Below, piece by piece: positions 8,858 to 15,927 of a stretch of DNA of 64,000 nucleotides. The position numbers and the translations under genes are program-made. A model generated the notes under the pieces. It was given only the letters and a program-made list of their open reading frames with translations. It searched no databases and was not told the origin of the DNA. Origin of the DNA: Firmicutes bacterium UBA4795 (GTDB lineage Bacteria > Bacillota > Desulfotomaculia > Desulfotomaculales > Nap2-2B); the NCBI GenBank assembly GCA_002402825.1, contig DHGP01000033.1, positions 18,295 through 82,294 on the forward strand, read 5' to 3'. Numbering within the stretch: position 1 is the first letter of the stretch; each line of letters begins with the position of its first letter.

Positions 8858-9298
8858 TCATCTCAGCCCTTCCTCTCTTACCTCTTGGCAGGACAAACAG
8901 TAACCGTAAAGCTCTAAGGCGTGTCCAATTACCGTGAACCCTCTTTGTTTGGCGGCCTCTAAATCCTGCTCGTTTACCAGACATCCTTCCAGACAGTAAT
9001 AACAACCGCATTTAAGGCAAACCAGGTGGTGGTGGTGGGGGATGTTAACCTCAAAACGACTGGTTTCTTTACTCCTTAAATATATTTGTTGCACCATTCC
9101 TAAATCTACCAGTAAGGTAAGGTTGCGGTAAACCGTATCCGGACTTATGTCCGGGTACTTTTGCCGTATCTTTTCCCATATTTCACTGGCCTTGGGCGCC
9201 AATGGTGCTTCGGCCAAAGCTTCTATGATTGCCCGGCGTTGAGGAGTAATTTTGTAACCGTGTTGTCTTAATTGCTGGACAAAAAATGTATCAGACAT
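8858..9298 (-). CDS. zur: Fur-family regulator, probably Zur
   Basis: Metal-dependent repressor of 146 residues. It has a winged-helix N-domain (TPQRRAIIEAL, DISPDTVYRNL) and a C-terminal dimer domain with HHHHLVCLKC and CLSC, the two CxxC pairs of the structural zinc site. It is the first gene of the operon with znuA, znuC and znuB, so a zinc-sensing role is the best inference; PerR or Fur specificity cannot be fully excluded. A palindrome over its own start point suggests autoregulation. Confidence 0.9.
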   Translation of the reverse strand: MSDTFFVQQLRQHGYKITPQRRAIIEALAEAPLAPKASEIWEKIRQKYPDISPDTVYRNLTLLVDLGMVQQIYLRSKETSRFEVNIPHHHHLVCLKCGCYYCLEGCLVNEQDLEAAKQRGFTVIGHALELYGYCLSCQEVREEGLR

Positions 9299-9319
9299 TT
9301 TTGCTTTAAATAAAAATCC

Positions 9320-9341
9320 TAAATAAGTTTATTCTTATTTA
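9320..9341 (-). promoter_or_regulatory. Probable Zur operator
   Basis: Perfect inverted repeat TAAATAAG / CTTATTTA with a 6-base spacer, placed over the expected transcription start just downstream of the -10 of the zur-znu promoter. The size and A/T-rich half-sites suit a Fur-family dimer; the exact regulator is inferred from context. Confidence 0.65.
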
Positions 9342-9342
9342 G

Positions 9343-9371
9343 ATTAAACTATATTTTTTTATTTAGGTCAA
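9343..9371 (-). promoter_or_regulatory. Promoter of the zur-znuACB operon
   Basis: On the minus strand, TTGACC (9366-9371) and TTTAAT (9343-9348) are exactly 17 bases apart, about 45 bases before the zur start. Confidence 0.65.
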
Positions 9372-9400
9372 GCTTAAAATTTTTACCTGTTTATATTGAC

Positions 9401-9442
9401 CCTCCCCCCTCCCCTTGAGGGAGGGGGTTAGGGGGAGGGGGA
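9401..9442. repeat. GC-rich inverted repeat (family C)
   Basis: C/T-run then G/A-run sequence (CCCTCCCC...GGGGAGGGGG) able to fold back on itself. Related copies lie at 13295-13343 and 58841-58895. It sits between the divergent zur and deoB genes, so it is not an obvious terminator for either. Confidence 0.65.
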
Positions 9443-9567
9443 TTTGAACTTTTTCGGCCGTCTTTTATAAAGATACTTTGTTTTAAGGAATAATTTTTCT
9501 TTGTAAGTTTATGAACTTTTGGTAAGATAAGAACAGTTAAAACAGGTAAAGATAAGCCAGGTTCGGA

Positions 9568-9615
9568 GGGTAGGCATCCTGCCTGCCAACCACAGGCTGG
9601 AAGCCTGTGCCACTA
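9568..9615. repeat. Palindromic repeat (family A), two-part copy
   Basis: Half one reads GGGTAGGCATCCTGCC; half two is ACAGGCTGGAAGCCTGT followed by GCCACTAG. It lies just upstream of deoB. The same two halves recur at 38428, 43235, 49935 and 58351 in different orders and orientations. Confidence 0.8.
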
Positions 9616-9638
9616 GCCTGGTCAAAGGTGATGGTTTT

Positions 9639-10811
9639 TTGTTTATTAAGCGGGTTGTTTTAGTAGTTTTGGACAGTGTGGGGGTCGGCGCGCTTCCTGA
9701 CGCAGCCATTTACGGGGACGAAGGAAGTCATACTTTGGCTAATTGCGCCTCTTTTGTTAAAGGTTTGTTTTTACCTCACCTGACTTGCTTGGGTTTAGGA
9801 AACATCACCTTTATTTCTGGTGTGCCTCCGGTACTTCAGCCTGCTGGGGCATACGGGAAAATGGCGGAAAAATCCCCGGGTAAGGATACTACTACCGGTC
9901 ACTGGGAAATAGCCGGTCTTATTTTAGATAAACCTTTTCCTGTTTACCCCGGTGGTTTTCCGCCGGAAATAATCGAACCTTTTCAGGAGCTTATTGGCCG
10001 GCCTGTATTGGGTAATAAAGCAGCTTCAGGAACGGAAATTATTAACGAGTTAGGGGAAAAACACTTGCAAACAGGTTACCCTATTGTTTATACCAGCGCT
10101 GACAGCGTCTTTCAAATTGCCGCTCACGAAGAGATAGTTCCATTAGAAAAACTTTATTTTTGGTGTCAGGCTGCCCGCAGTTTACTGCAGGGAAAGCATG
10201 GGGTGGGACGGGTAATTGCCCGGCCCTTTACGGGACCACCAGGGGCTTTTTACCGGACTACCCGCCGGCATGATTTTTCTTTGCTCCCTTTTGGTCCAAC
10301 CATTTTAGAGGGGTTAAAAGATAGCGGCCTGGCGGTATTTGCCGTAGGTAAAATAAAAGATATTTTTGCCGGGCAAGGAATAACCCATTCTGTAACCACC
10401 CAAAACAATCAAGAGGGAATTGATAAGACGCTGGCCTTTCTGGATAGAAAGGAAAAGGGACTAATTTTTACTAACCTGATTGATTTTGATATGCTTTACG
10501 GTCACCGCAATGACCCTTATGGTTACGCTAAAGCGCTGGAGGAATTTGATACCCGTCTTCCTGAAATCACCGGAGTTTTACAACTAGATGATATTTTGAT
10601 GCTTACCGCCGACCACGGTTGTGACCCTACCACCCCCAGCACCGACCACAGCAGGGAATATGTTCCTTTGTTGGTTTACGGGAAAAAAGTAAAGGCAGGC
10701 GTAAATTTAGGTATTCGCGATACTTACGCTGATGTTGCGGCTACCATAGCCGATATTTTTAACCTTTCTTTCTCCCGAGGGAAAAGTTTTGCTCCGGAAA
10801 TTTTTCATTAA
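9639..10811 (+). CDS. deoB: Phosphopentomutase
   Basis: Converts ribose-1-P or deoxyribose-1-P to the 5-phosphate in nucleoside salvage. It has 390 residues, the usual length, and belongs to the alkaline-phosphatase superfamily with two metal ions. Landmarks are VVLDSVGVGALPDA at the N-terminus, TTGHWEIAG, DFDMLYGHRND and LTADHGCDPTTPSTDHSRE. The start is TTG 9639 with AAAGGTGA upstream; the ATG at 9631 is out of frame. It stands directly downstream of a family A repeat. Confidence 0.96.
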   Translation: MFIKRVVLVVLDSVGVGALPDAAIYGDEGSHTLANCASFVKGLFLPHLTCLGLGNITFISGVPPVLQPAGAYGKMAEKSPGKDTTTGHWEIAGLILDKPFPVYPGGFPPEIIEPFQELIGRPVLGNKAASGTEIINELGEKHLQTGYPIVYTSADSVFQIAAHEEIVPLEKLYFWCQAARSLLQGKHGVGRVIARPFTGPPGAFYRTTRRHDFSLLPFGPTILEGLKDSGLAVFAVGKIKDIFAGQGITHSVTTQNNQEGIDKTLAFLDRKEKGLIFTNLIDFDMLYGHRNDPYGYAKALEEFDTRLPEITGVLQLDDILMLTADHGCDPTTPSTDHSREYVPLLVYGKKVKAGVNLGIRDTYADVAATIADIFNLSFSRGKSFAPEIFH

Positions 10812-10824
10812 ATGGGGTTTTAGG

Positions 10825-11418
10825 ATGGATAGGCTTTATTACGAACGTAAATTTTGGGAAAAAGGTTTTCATTTAGTAGCGGGGATTGATGAGGCCGGCA
10901 GAGGGAGTTTAATTGGGGCGGTAGTGGCGGCAGCCGTAATTTTACCCCGGAATTTCCAATGGGCGGAAATTAAAGATTCCAAATTACTTTCCGCGGCTAA
11001 AAGAGAAGTGCTTTATAAGCTAATTTACCAAAAGGCGTTGGCGGTTGGGGTGGGTATGGCTGAGCTTGAAATTGTAGAACGGCTTAACGTTAAAAACGCG
11101 GCGCGCCAGGCCATGCTTGAAGCGGTAAAAAATTTGGTTCTAAAGCCCGATTTTTTGCTTATTGACGCAGAAAATATAGCCTTGAACATTCCTCAGGAAA
11201 ATATTATTAAAGGGGACGTTAAAAGCCAGAGTATTGCTGCTGCTTCCATCATTGCCAAAGTAACAAGAGACCACCTGTGTTTAGAGTGGGATGCTCTTTA
11301 TCCTGTTTACGGGTTTAAAAAAAATAAGGGTTATTTAACCCGTCAGCACAAAGAAGCCCTCCTGACACACGGAGCGTGCCCCATTCATCGGCCATCTTTT
11401 TTAAAAAAATTCTTTTAA
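10825..11418 (+). CDS. rnhB: Ribonuclease HII
   Basis: Removes ribonucleotides and RNA from RNA-DNA hybrids. It has 197 residues starting at ATG 10825, 13 bases after deoB; the nearer ATG at 10812 stops after three codons. Catalytic acidic residues are in GIDEAGRG and near LLIDAE; KGDVKSQSIAAASIIAKVTRD is the other signature. The glycine-rich motif reads GRGSLIGAV rather than the common GRGPLAGPV, a mild variant. Confidence 0.95.
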   Translation: MDRLYYERKFWEKGFHLVAGIDEAGRGSLIGAVVAAAVILPRNFQWAEIKDSKLLSAAKREVLYKLIYQKALAVGVGMAELEIVERLNVKNAARQAMLEAVKNLVLKPDFLLIDAENIALNIPQENIIKGDVKSQSIAAASIIAKVTRDHLCLEWDALYPVYGFKKNKGYLTRQHKEALLTHGACPIHRPSFLKKFF

Positions 11419-11505
11419 AAGAATAACAAAAAATACGTCCGTTCATATAATAAATTAAAATGGTAACCTGGGTTACGTAAAATTATTGATCAAGGAGGAA
11501 AATTT

Positions 11506-11721
11506 ATGGTTGATGTAATTGAAAAGACCGACACGGTAGAAAAACCAGAAGTTGGTAAGAAAGGTCTTATCTTTGGCTTTCTTGCTCCTCAATTAGTAGG
11601 GTTACTTATTGCCGGATTAGGTTTATTTTTAGTAATTGTGGGATGGAATTTAGGTTCAACCGTAATAGGATTTATTGGCGCTGTTCTTTTTTTAATCGGG
11701 GTAATAATGTTTGCTTTATAA
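11506..11721 (+). CDS. Small two-helix membrane protein
   Basis: A 71-residue protein of unknown function. A charged N-terminus (about 1-20) is followed by two glycine-rich hydrophobic helices (about 26-46 and 50-70). A strong ribosome site AAGGAGGAAAAT precedes ATG 11506. Next to a terminator and apart from the neighbours, it looks like a single-gene unit. I recognise no family. Confidence 0.75.
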   Translation: MVDVIEKTDTVEKPEVGKKGLIFGFLAPQLVGLLIAGLGLFLVIVGWNLGSTVIGFIGAVLFLIGVIMFAL

Positions 11722-11752
11722 AATAAAGTGTTTTTCCTATCCACTTTGGTTA

Positions 11753-11780
11753 AGGGCTACAATGCGTAGCCCTTTGTTCT
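11753..11780 (+). terminator. Rho-independent terminator
   Basis: Stem AGGGCTAC (11753-11760) / GTAGCCCT (11766-11773) with a 5-base loop and a partly T-rich tail, between the small membrane gene and the next ORF. Confidence 0.6.
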
Positions 11781-11811
11781 TAAAAATACCTTTAATTAAC
11801 TGGATGAGGAT

Positions 11812-12066
11812 GTGTTTTTATTGGTAAATCTAACAAATAAAAGTATTAATGGTATCCTGGAGAGGATAAATAAAAAAATAGAAGTCATTAAAACTAACCG
11901 GCCGGAAGCCCTGCCCGTAGATAAGCTTAACACTGACCTGGCTGTTCTGGTTAAGGTAGTAACGCAGGTGAAACAGTACCAAAATCAAAAAGATGAAATT
12001 CTAAAACAGCTTAATCAAATGGTTCAGGAAGTTAATAAAATCAAAAATTTAATACCGGGGGGTTAA
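11812..12066 (+). CDS. Short coiled-coil hypothetical protein
   Basis: Up to 84 residues, almost wholly predicted helix with heptad-like hydrophobics (LAVLVKVVTQVKQY, LNQMVQEVNKI). The GAGG ribosome site is 3 bases from GTG 11812 and 12 from TTG 11821, so either may be the start. It ends 10 bases before the subtilisin-like protease and could be co-expressed with it. Function unknown. Confidence 0.6.
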   Translation: MFLLVNLTNKSINGILERINKKIEVIKTNRPEALPVDKLNTDLAVLVKVVTQVKQYQNQKDEILKQLNQMVQEVNKIKNLIPGG

Positions 12067-12076
12067 CGATAAACTT

Positions 12077-13264
12077 ATGTCCAGAAAAAATTTTTGGATG
12101 GAAGAAAAATCTACTTTAGAAAATGAACTGATTGTGTTGTTAAAACCTGGCTTAAAAGCAAAGGTTGTTCTTGATTTGTTAAAGAAGCACGGCGCAAAAA
12201 ACATCTCCTTTTTGCCCTTAATCAGCGGGGTTGTTTGTACCGGATCCTTAGAAAAAATGCTAAAATCTTTAAAGGTCCAAAAAGAAGTTTTGCATATTGA
12301 AGAAAACATAAGAGTTAAATTATACCCGGTTATAAAGATTAAACACCCTTGGGGCGAGTCTATTTTTAAGACTAAAGGAGGACAGCAAATAATTCCCTGG
12401 GGAACGTCCCGCATTGGTGCAAATAAGGCCTGGTCTGCTTCACAAGGAAAAACAGTTAACGTGGCAGTCCTGGACACAGGAATTTACGCCAAACATCCTG
12501 ATTTGCGGGTCAATGTAAAAGGCGGCGTTAATATAATTAATTCTAAGCGCTCTTTTTATGATGATAATGGCCACGGTACTCACCTGGCTGGCACTATTGG
12601 CGCCGTGGACAATGGGGTTGGTATTATTGGCGTAGCGCCGCAGGTCAATCTTTTTGCCGTGAAAGTATTGGATAAAAACGGAAGGGGCAGCGTTACAGAC
12701 ATAGTTAAAGGTTTAGGCTGGTGCGTCCAAAATAAAATGCAGGTAGTAAATATGAGTTTTGGCAGCGATCACCCCAGTGCAGCTCTTCACCAGGCTGTAA
12801 AAGCCGCCGCTGGAGCAGGGATAGTCTTGGTGGCCGCGGCTGGTAATGACGGGAGTAAAAATTCCGTGGATTATCCGGCTGCGTACCCGGAAACTATTGC
12901 TATAGGTGGGATAAACGAAAGAAATCAACTTTTTATCTTTAGCAGTCAAGGTCCGGAAATAGATTTAGTAGCTCCGGCTACCCGTGTCCTTTCTACAGCC
13001 AGAGGGGGTGAGTATGAAAAAATGAGCGGTACATCTATGGCCACTGCTCACGTAACCGGCGTAGCCGCCTTATTAATAGCTCATAATCCCGAAAAAGATT
13101 CAACCAGGGTATTTAAGCGTCTAAAAGCTACGGCAGAAAATTTAAAAGGCCTCAAGCCTTCCCAGCAAGGGGCAGGGTTGGTCCGGGCAGATTATGCTTT
13201 GCATGAGCGTCATGAACAGTTCGATTTATCTTTAGCGTCAGAAGTTAACCAAAACGTATCTTAG
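12077..13264 (+). CDS. Subtilisin-like serine protease (S8), probably intracellular
   Basis: Serine protease of 395 residues. The catalytic triad is visible as Asp in VAVLDTGI, His in DNGHGTHLAGT and Ser in SGTSMATAHVTG; the oxyanion Asn is in AAAGNDG. There is no signal peptide. About 110 N-terminal residues resemble an I9-like propeptide, and the mature region begins near IPWGTSRIGA, like Bacillus intracellular subtilisins. A short coiled-coil ORF precedes it and a coiled-coil protein follows. Location and substrate are inferred. Confidence 0.92.
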   Translation: MSRKNFWMEEKSTLENELIVLLKPGLKAKVVLDLLKKHGAKNISFLPLISGVVCTGSLEKMLKSLKVQKEVLHIEENIRVKLYPVIKIKHPWGESIFKTKGGQQIIPWGTSRIGANKAWSASQGKTVNVAVLDTGIYAKHPDLRVNVKGGVNIINSKRSFYDDNGHGTHLAGTIGAVDNGVGIIGVAPQVNLFAVKVLDKNGRGSVTDIVKGLGWCVQNKMQVVNMSFGSDHPSAALHQAVKAAAGAGIVLVAAAGNDGSKNSVDYPAAYPETIAIGGINERNQLFIFSSQGPEIDLVAPATRVLSTARGGEYEKMSGTSMATAHVTGVAALLIAHNPEKDSTRVFKRLKATAENLKGLKPSQQGAGLVRADYALHERHEQFDLSLASEVNQNVS

Positions 13265-13294
13265 AGGAATGAAAATGGATAAAAAAGGTTAATG

Positions 13295-13343
13295 CACCCC
13301 GCCCTGACTATCTCCTTCAAAGGGGGAGGGAAGGGGTAGGGGT
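13295..13343. repeat. GC-rich repeat (family C), diverged copy
   Basis: CACCCCGCCCTGAC...AGGGGGAGGGAAGGGG resembles the repeats at 9401 and 58841 and lies between the protease gene and the coiled-coil gene. Confidence 0.5.
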
Positions 13344-13444
13344 TTATCCTTCTTTTTTTAGGTATAATTTTTATTCTTTATTCATATAAGTTTAAATAAA
13401 TTTAAGGTTTTAATAAAGATTTAAATAACTAAGGAGGGAAAATA

Positions 13445-14050
13445 TTGGATTATCTTTCTGGTAAATCAACTAATGAACTGCTTGACCAACTAATTAAAAA
13501 AGTTGACCAGCTACAGCTTGATAAAAAACAGGAAATGGAGCATACAAAAAAAGTCAGCGCGGCAGTTACGGCCATAGATAAGCTTTCTGAAGAAATAACC
13601 CGCTTCAGTGAAACGGCAAAACAGGAGGAACAAATTATTAACCGTCTTAGTGAGCTTATTTTACACGTAGATAATTTATTAAAGGGACAAGGACAAATTC
13701 AATTACCTTTCTCCCTGGAGCAAAGAATAAAAAACTTTATTAATCATACTAAATTGGCAATCCAAACCGTGGAAGTTTTTACCGCCGGGATCCAAATAAT
13801 CTCTGAAGGTGTATTTAAGTTGTTTAAAGAAAAACAACCGGTAAAACTTGAACCAGGTATTTCTTTGAATAATACGGTGAATGTTCCGGCTCAAAGTAAA
13901 GAAAACGTTAGGTTAGATGAATTAATGTCTTACGCGAATACAATATTACAAGGTTTTGCAAAAAAAGGAACTTTACCGGAAGATATGCTAGCAAAATCAC
14001 CCTCAGAAATTGAGAGTAAACAAGATGTTTTTAAAGAGAGCACTCAATAA
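13445..14050 (+). CDS. Coiled-coil hypothetical protein
   Basis: A 201-residue soluble protein from TTG 13445 with AAGGAGGG upstream. The N-terminal half (about 8-80) is strongly coiled-coil; a more hydrophobic amphipathic stretch lies at about 95-125, and the C-terminus is polar. No enzyme motif is seen. It could be a spore or structural protein given the SpoVM-like ORF 87 bases downstream, but that is speculative. Confidence 0.7.
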   Translation: MDYLSGKSTNELLDQLIKKVDQLQLDKKQEMEHTKKVSAAVTAIDKLSEEITRFSETAKQEEQIINRLSELILHVDNLLKGQGQIQLPFSLEQRIKNFINHTKLAIQTVEVFTAGIQIISEGVFKLFKEKQPVKLEPGISLNNTVNVPAQSKENVRLDELMSYANTILQGFAKKGTLPEDMLAKSPSEIESKQDVFKESTQ

Positions 14051-14136
14051 TCTTAAGAGAAAGAAACTACCATAATATAGGTTGAGTACTCCTCTAAGAG
14101 AATATTATTAATTAAAAGTACAAAGGAGCGAAAAAC

Positions 14137-14256
14137 ATGCGGATTTATTTTGTAAAATTACCTTCTTTTTTACGGGCTTTACTGCTTAAATTACGGAAAG
14201 ATTATAATAATAAAGGTATGAATAAGCGCGGTACGGTGTCTAACACTTCGGATTGA
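14137..14256 (+). CDS. spoVM: SpoVM-like amphipathic micro-protein with a C-terminal extension
   Basis: A 39-residue ORF with ribosome site AAAGGAGCG before ATG 14137. Residues 1-22 (MRIYFVKLPSFLRALL then LKLRKD) closely match the SpoVM pattern M-K-F-Y-x-x-K-L-P-x-F-L...RKD, including Pro9. SpoVM is a 26-residue helix that marks the forespore membrane by sensing curvature and recruits the coat base SpoIVA. Here the helix is about four residues shorter and the protein runs on by 17 residues, the last eight or so encoded by the start of the 172-bp repeat (14230). That tail may be an insertion effect. The match is by eye against a remembered family sequence. Confidence 0.68.
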   Translation: MRIYFVKLPSFLRALLLKLRKDYNNKGMNKRGTVSNTSD

Positions 14257-14401
14257 TTGCGCAGTTGCCCGGAAAAAAGCCTTCATTACAAATAAAGATG
14301 AAGGCAAATAATAGATACAGTATCGGTTATAAGAAGGATGGCAATTGCGCAATCCCGTGTTGAACGAAGCCGTGGCAAAAAGAAGTATTCAGCTGGCTCT
14401 A
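14230..14401. repeat. 172-bp structured repeat, copy 1
   Basis: Nearly identical to 15262-15433. It can fold into a long stem: GGATTG...TGCGCA.TTGCC at 14250-14268 pairs with GGCAATTGCGCAATCC at 14340-14355. An outer CTTCG/CGAAG pair and an inner GCCTTCAT/ATGAAGGC hairpin add to it. No conserved reading frame spans both copies. It may be a non-coding RNA or a non-autonomous mobile element. Confidence 0.8.
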
Positions 14402-14413
14402 TAGTGTCGTTGA

Positions 14414-14501
14414 AACTAAGTCTAGGGTTAAATGTCAATAGCCAATTGGAAAAAGATGTTGTCAAGAAAACTTTTTTCTTGACTTAGTCATGGACTTAGT
14501 C
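14414..14501 (+). promoter_or_regulatory. Repeated operator-like sites of phd-vapC
   Basis: The odd palindrome GACTTAGTC occurs at 14481-14489 and 14493-14501 (12-base step), on both sides of the promoter spacer. An inverted near-copy AACTAAGTC is at 14414-14422. This layout fits autorepression by a Phd/YefM antitoxin-toxin complex. Confidence 0.6.
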
Positions 14502-14507
14502 TATACT
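14479..14507 (+). promoter_or_regulatory. Promoter of phd-vapC
   Basis: TTGACT (14479-14484), a 17-base spacer and TATACT (14502-14507), 24 bases before the antitoxin start, with operator palindromes overlapping. Confidence 0.7.
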
Positions 14508-14530
14508 CTTTAAATAAGAGGTGATTTTAA

Positions 14531-14767
14531 ATGCCACTGCAGGTAAACATACATGAAGCAAAAACCCACTTTTCCAAACTTTTAGAACAAGTAAGCACAG
14601 GAAAAGAAGTCATTATTGCTAAAGCTGGCAAGCCCATTGCACGCCTGATCCCGATAACAAAGCAACCTGGCAAGCGCAACCCTGGAAGCGCTAAAGGAAG
14701 AATTACCATTACGCCTGATTTTAATGCGCCGCTTCCCGAAACGATTTTAGAGGCATTTGAAAAATGA
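14531..14767 (+). CDS. Phd/YefM-family antitoxin
   Basis: A 78-residue antitoxin. The N-terminal half has the Phd DNA-binding fold (VNIHEAKTHFSKLLEQV..GKEVIIAKAGKPIARLIP); the C-terminal half is the flexible toxin-binding part. AAGAGGTGA precedes ATG 14531. It overlaps vapC by 4 bases (ATGA), the usual coupled arrangement, and its own promoter carries repeated palindromes for autoregulation. Confidence 0.92.
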   Translation: MPLQVNIHEAKTHFSKLLEQVSTGKEVIIAKAGKPIARLIPITKQPGKRNPGSAKGRITITPDFNAPLPETILEAFEK

Positions 14768-15150
14768 GAGCGCTTCTAGACACTCACACCTTTTTATGGT
14801 GGATCACCGATAACCCATCATTGTCAGATCGAGTTTGCGAAATCATAAGCGATGGGAAAAACGATCTATTCCTTAGCGCTGCCAGTGGGTGGGAAATGGC
14901 AATTAAAGCAAACCTGGGTAAGCTGCAGTTGCCAGACAATCTGGAGTCTTTTATTTCCGAACAACTGATCATTAATGCTACTACTTCCTTACCCATTGAA
15001 ATGCATCATGCCCTGTATGTTTATACCCTTCCAGATTATCACCGTGATCCTTTTGACCGGCTTCTCATTGCGCAGGCTATACTTGAAAACCTACCTATTA
15101 TAACTGTAGATCCGCAAATTGCCCTATATCCGGTTGAGGTTATTTGGTGA
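14764..15150 (+). CDS. vapC: VapC-type PIN-domain toxin
   Basis: PIN ribonuclease of 128 residues, with acidic active-site residues Asp6 (LLDTHTFLWW), Glu44 (GWEMAIK), Asp98 (RDPFDRLLIAQA) and Asp116 (TVDPQI). VapC toxins cut tRNA or rRNA and are blocked by the partner upstream. All key residues are present, so it should be active if released. The pair lies between two direct copies of a 172-bp repeat. Confidence 0.93.
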   Translation: MRALLDTHTFLWWITDNPSLSDRVCEIISDGKNDLFLSAASGWEMAIKANLGKLQLPDNLESFISEQLIINATTSLPIEMHHALYVYTLPDYHRDPFDRLLIAQAILENLPIITVDPQIALYPVEVIW

Positions 15151-15161
15151 TGTAGAGGATT

Positions 15162-15257
15162 ATGTCCAGGAGCATTGATGATGACATCATAATCAGATAT
15201 GAGAAAGGAGAGATTGTGGGAATTACTATACTTAATGCAAGTAAGAGGAAGATATGA
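15162..15257 (+). pseudogene. C-terminal fragment of a DUF2283 protein
   Basis: A 31-codon ORF that encodes DDDIIIRYEKGEIVGITILN, matching the C-terminal half of DUF2283 proteins. The N-terminal YYD...LYI half is missing. It starts 11 bases after vapC and stops 4 bases before repeat copy 2, so the gene was probably cut when this islet formed. DUF2283 proteins are often antitoxin-like partners; this fragment is likely not functional. Confidence 0.55.
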
Positions 15258-15261
15258 TATG

Positions 15262-15433
15262 GGCACGGCGTATATCACTTCGGATTGGTTGCGCAGTTGC
15301 CCGGAAAAAAGCCTTTATCACAAATAAAGATGAAGGCAAATAATAGATACAGTATCAATTGTAGGAAGGATGGCAATTGCGCAAATCCGTGTTGAACGAA
15401 GCCATGGCAAAAAGAAGTATTCAGCTGGCTCTA
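15262..15433. repeat. 172-bp structured repeat, copy 2
   Basis: Direct repeat of 14230-14401 with scattered substitutions. The main stem is kept: TTGCGCA.TTGCC pairs with GGCAATTGCGCAA, and GGATT with AATCC. The inner GCCTTTATC/GATGAAGGC hairpin also persists. Together the copies bracket phd-vapC. Confidence 0.8.
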
Positions 15434-15817
15434 AATTACCCGGCAGCCGGTAAAAGATTAAAGACTTAGTACCAGTTTTCTCCACAGGAAGGACAAACAG
15501 AAATATCTACCCCGGATACCTTTAATATTAGCTCCATTGAGGTAATTCATCAATTAAATAAATAAACTCCTGCATAAAAAACACCCTCCCCTTTTACTTT
15601 AAAAGATATGGGACCAAAACCAAAAATATGTCTGAACTTGATGGATTTTACTGGAAACGAATGTGGGCTGAGCAGGATAAAACCATATTTAATATAACCC
15701 CCTGTTTCAATGACTTTGAGAAACATTTTGCGCAATTTCTCGATCAGGCATACAATATTACCAAATTTGTAAAACTGGCCGAGACCTATACAAAGTTTTC
15801 GATTGAATACTGTAAAG

Positions 15818-15846
15818 TTTACACTTATCTTTATATGTGTTAAAAT
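15818..15846 (+). promoter_or_regulatory. Promoter of rpsO-pnp
   Basis: TTTACA (15818-15823), 17-base spacer, TAAAAT (15841-15846). The leader of about 75 bases that follows contains a perfect palindrome. Confidence 0.6.
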
Positions 15847-15868
15847 AAAAAAAAGTAATATATAAGGA

Positions 15869-15890
15869 GGGGCGTTAAATTTAACGCCCC
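15869..15890 (+). promoter_or_regulatory. Palindromic leader hairpin before rpsO
   Basis: Perfect 22-base palindrome beginning GGGGCGTTAAA, in the 5' leader of rpsO and without a T-run after it. S15 represses its own mRNA through varied leader structures in many bacteria, so this could be the regulatory fold. That role is inference. Confidence 0.4.
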
Positions 15891-15927
15891 TTCGGTAAGG
15901 CAAATTAATAGCAAGGAGGTGAATTAG

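Larger units (their letters stand above)
15478..15903 (-). pseudogene. Possible remnant of a zinc-finger transposase
   Basis: Minus-strand stretches recall IS91-like transposases. Near 15480-15540 a frame ends in GVDISVCPSCG, like the C-terminal zinc motif. A frame between 15550 and 15903 reads KMFLKVIETGGYIKYGFILL, like the segment before the N-terminal zinc finger. The cysteines of that finger are gone and the middle of the gene is absent. The resemblance is weak and judged by eye; the alternative is meaningless open frame. Confidence 0.3.

Noticed and set aside
9509..9709. 66-codon minus-strand ORF upstream of deoB
   Set aside because: It reads through a family A repeat and the deoB start on the opposite strand; no support.
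13703..13894. Minus-strand ORFs inside the coiled-coil gene and similar shadows elsewhere
   Set aside because: They lie opposite well-supported genes and lack ribosome sites and family motifs.
15628..15843. 71-codon plus-strand ORF before rpsO
   Set aside because: No ribosome site or family features; it overlaps the possible transposase remnant and the rpsO promoter.
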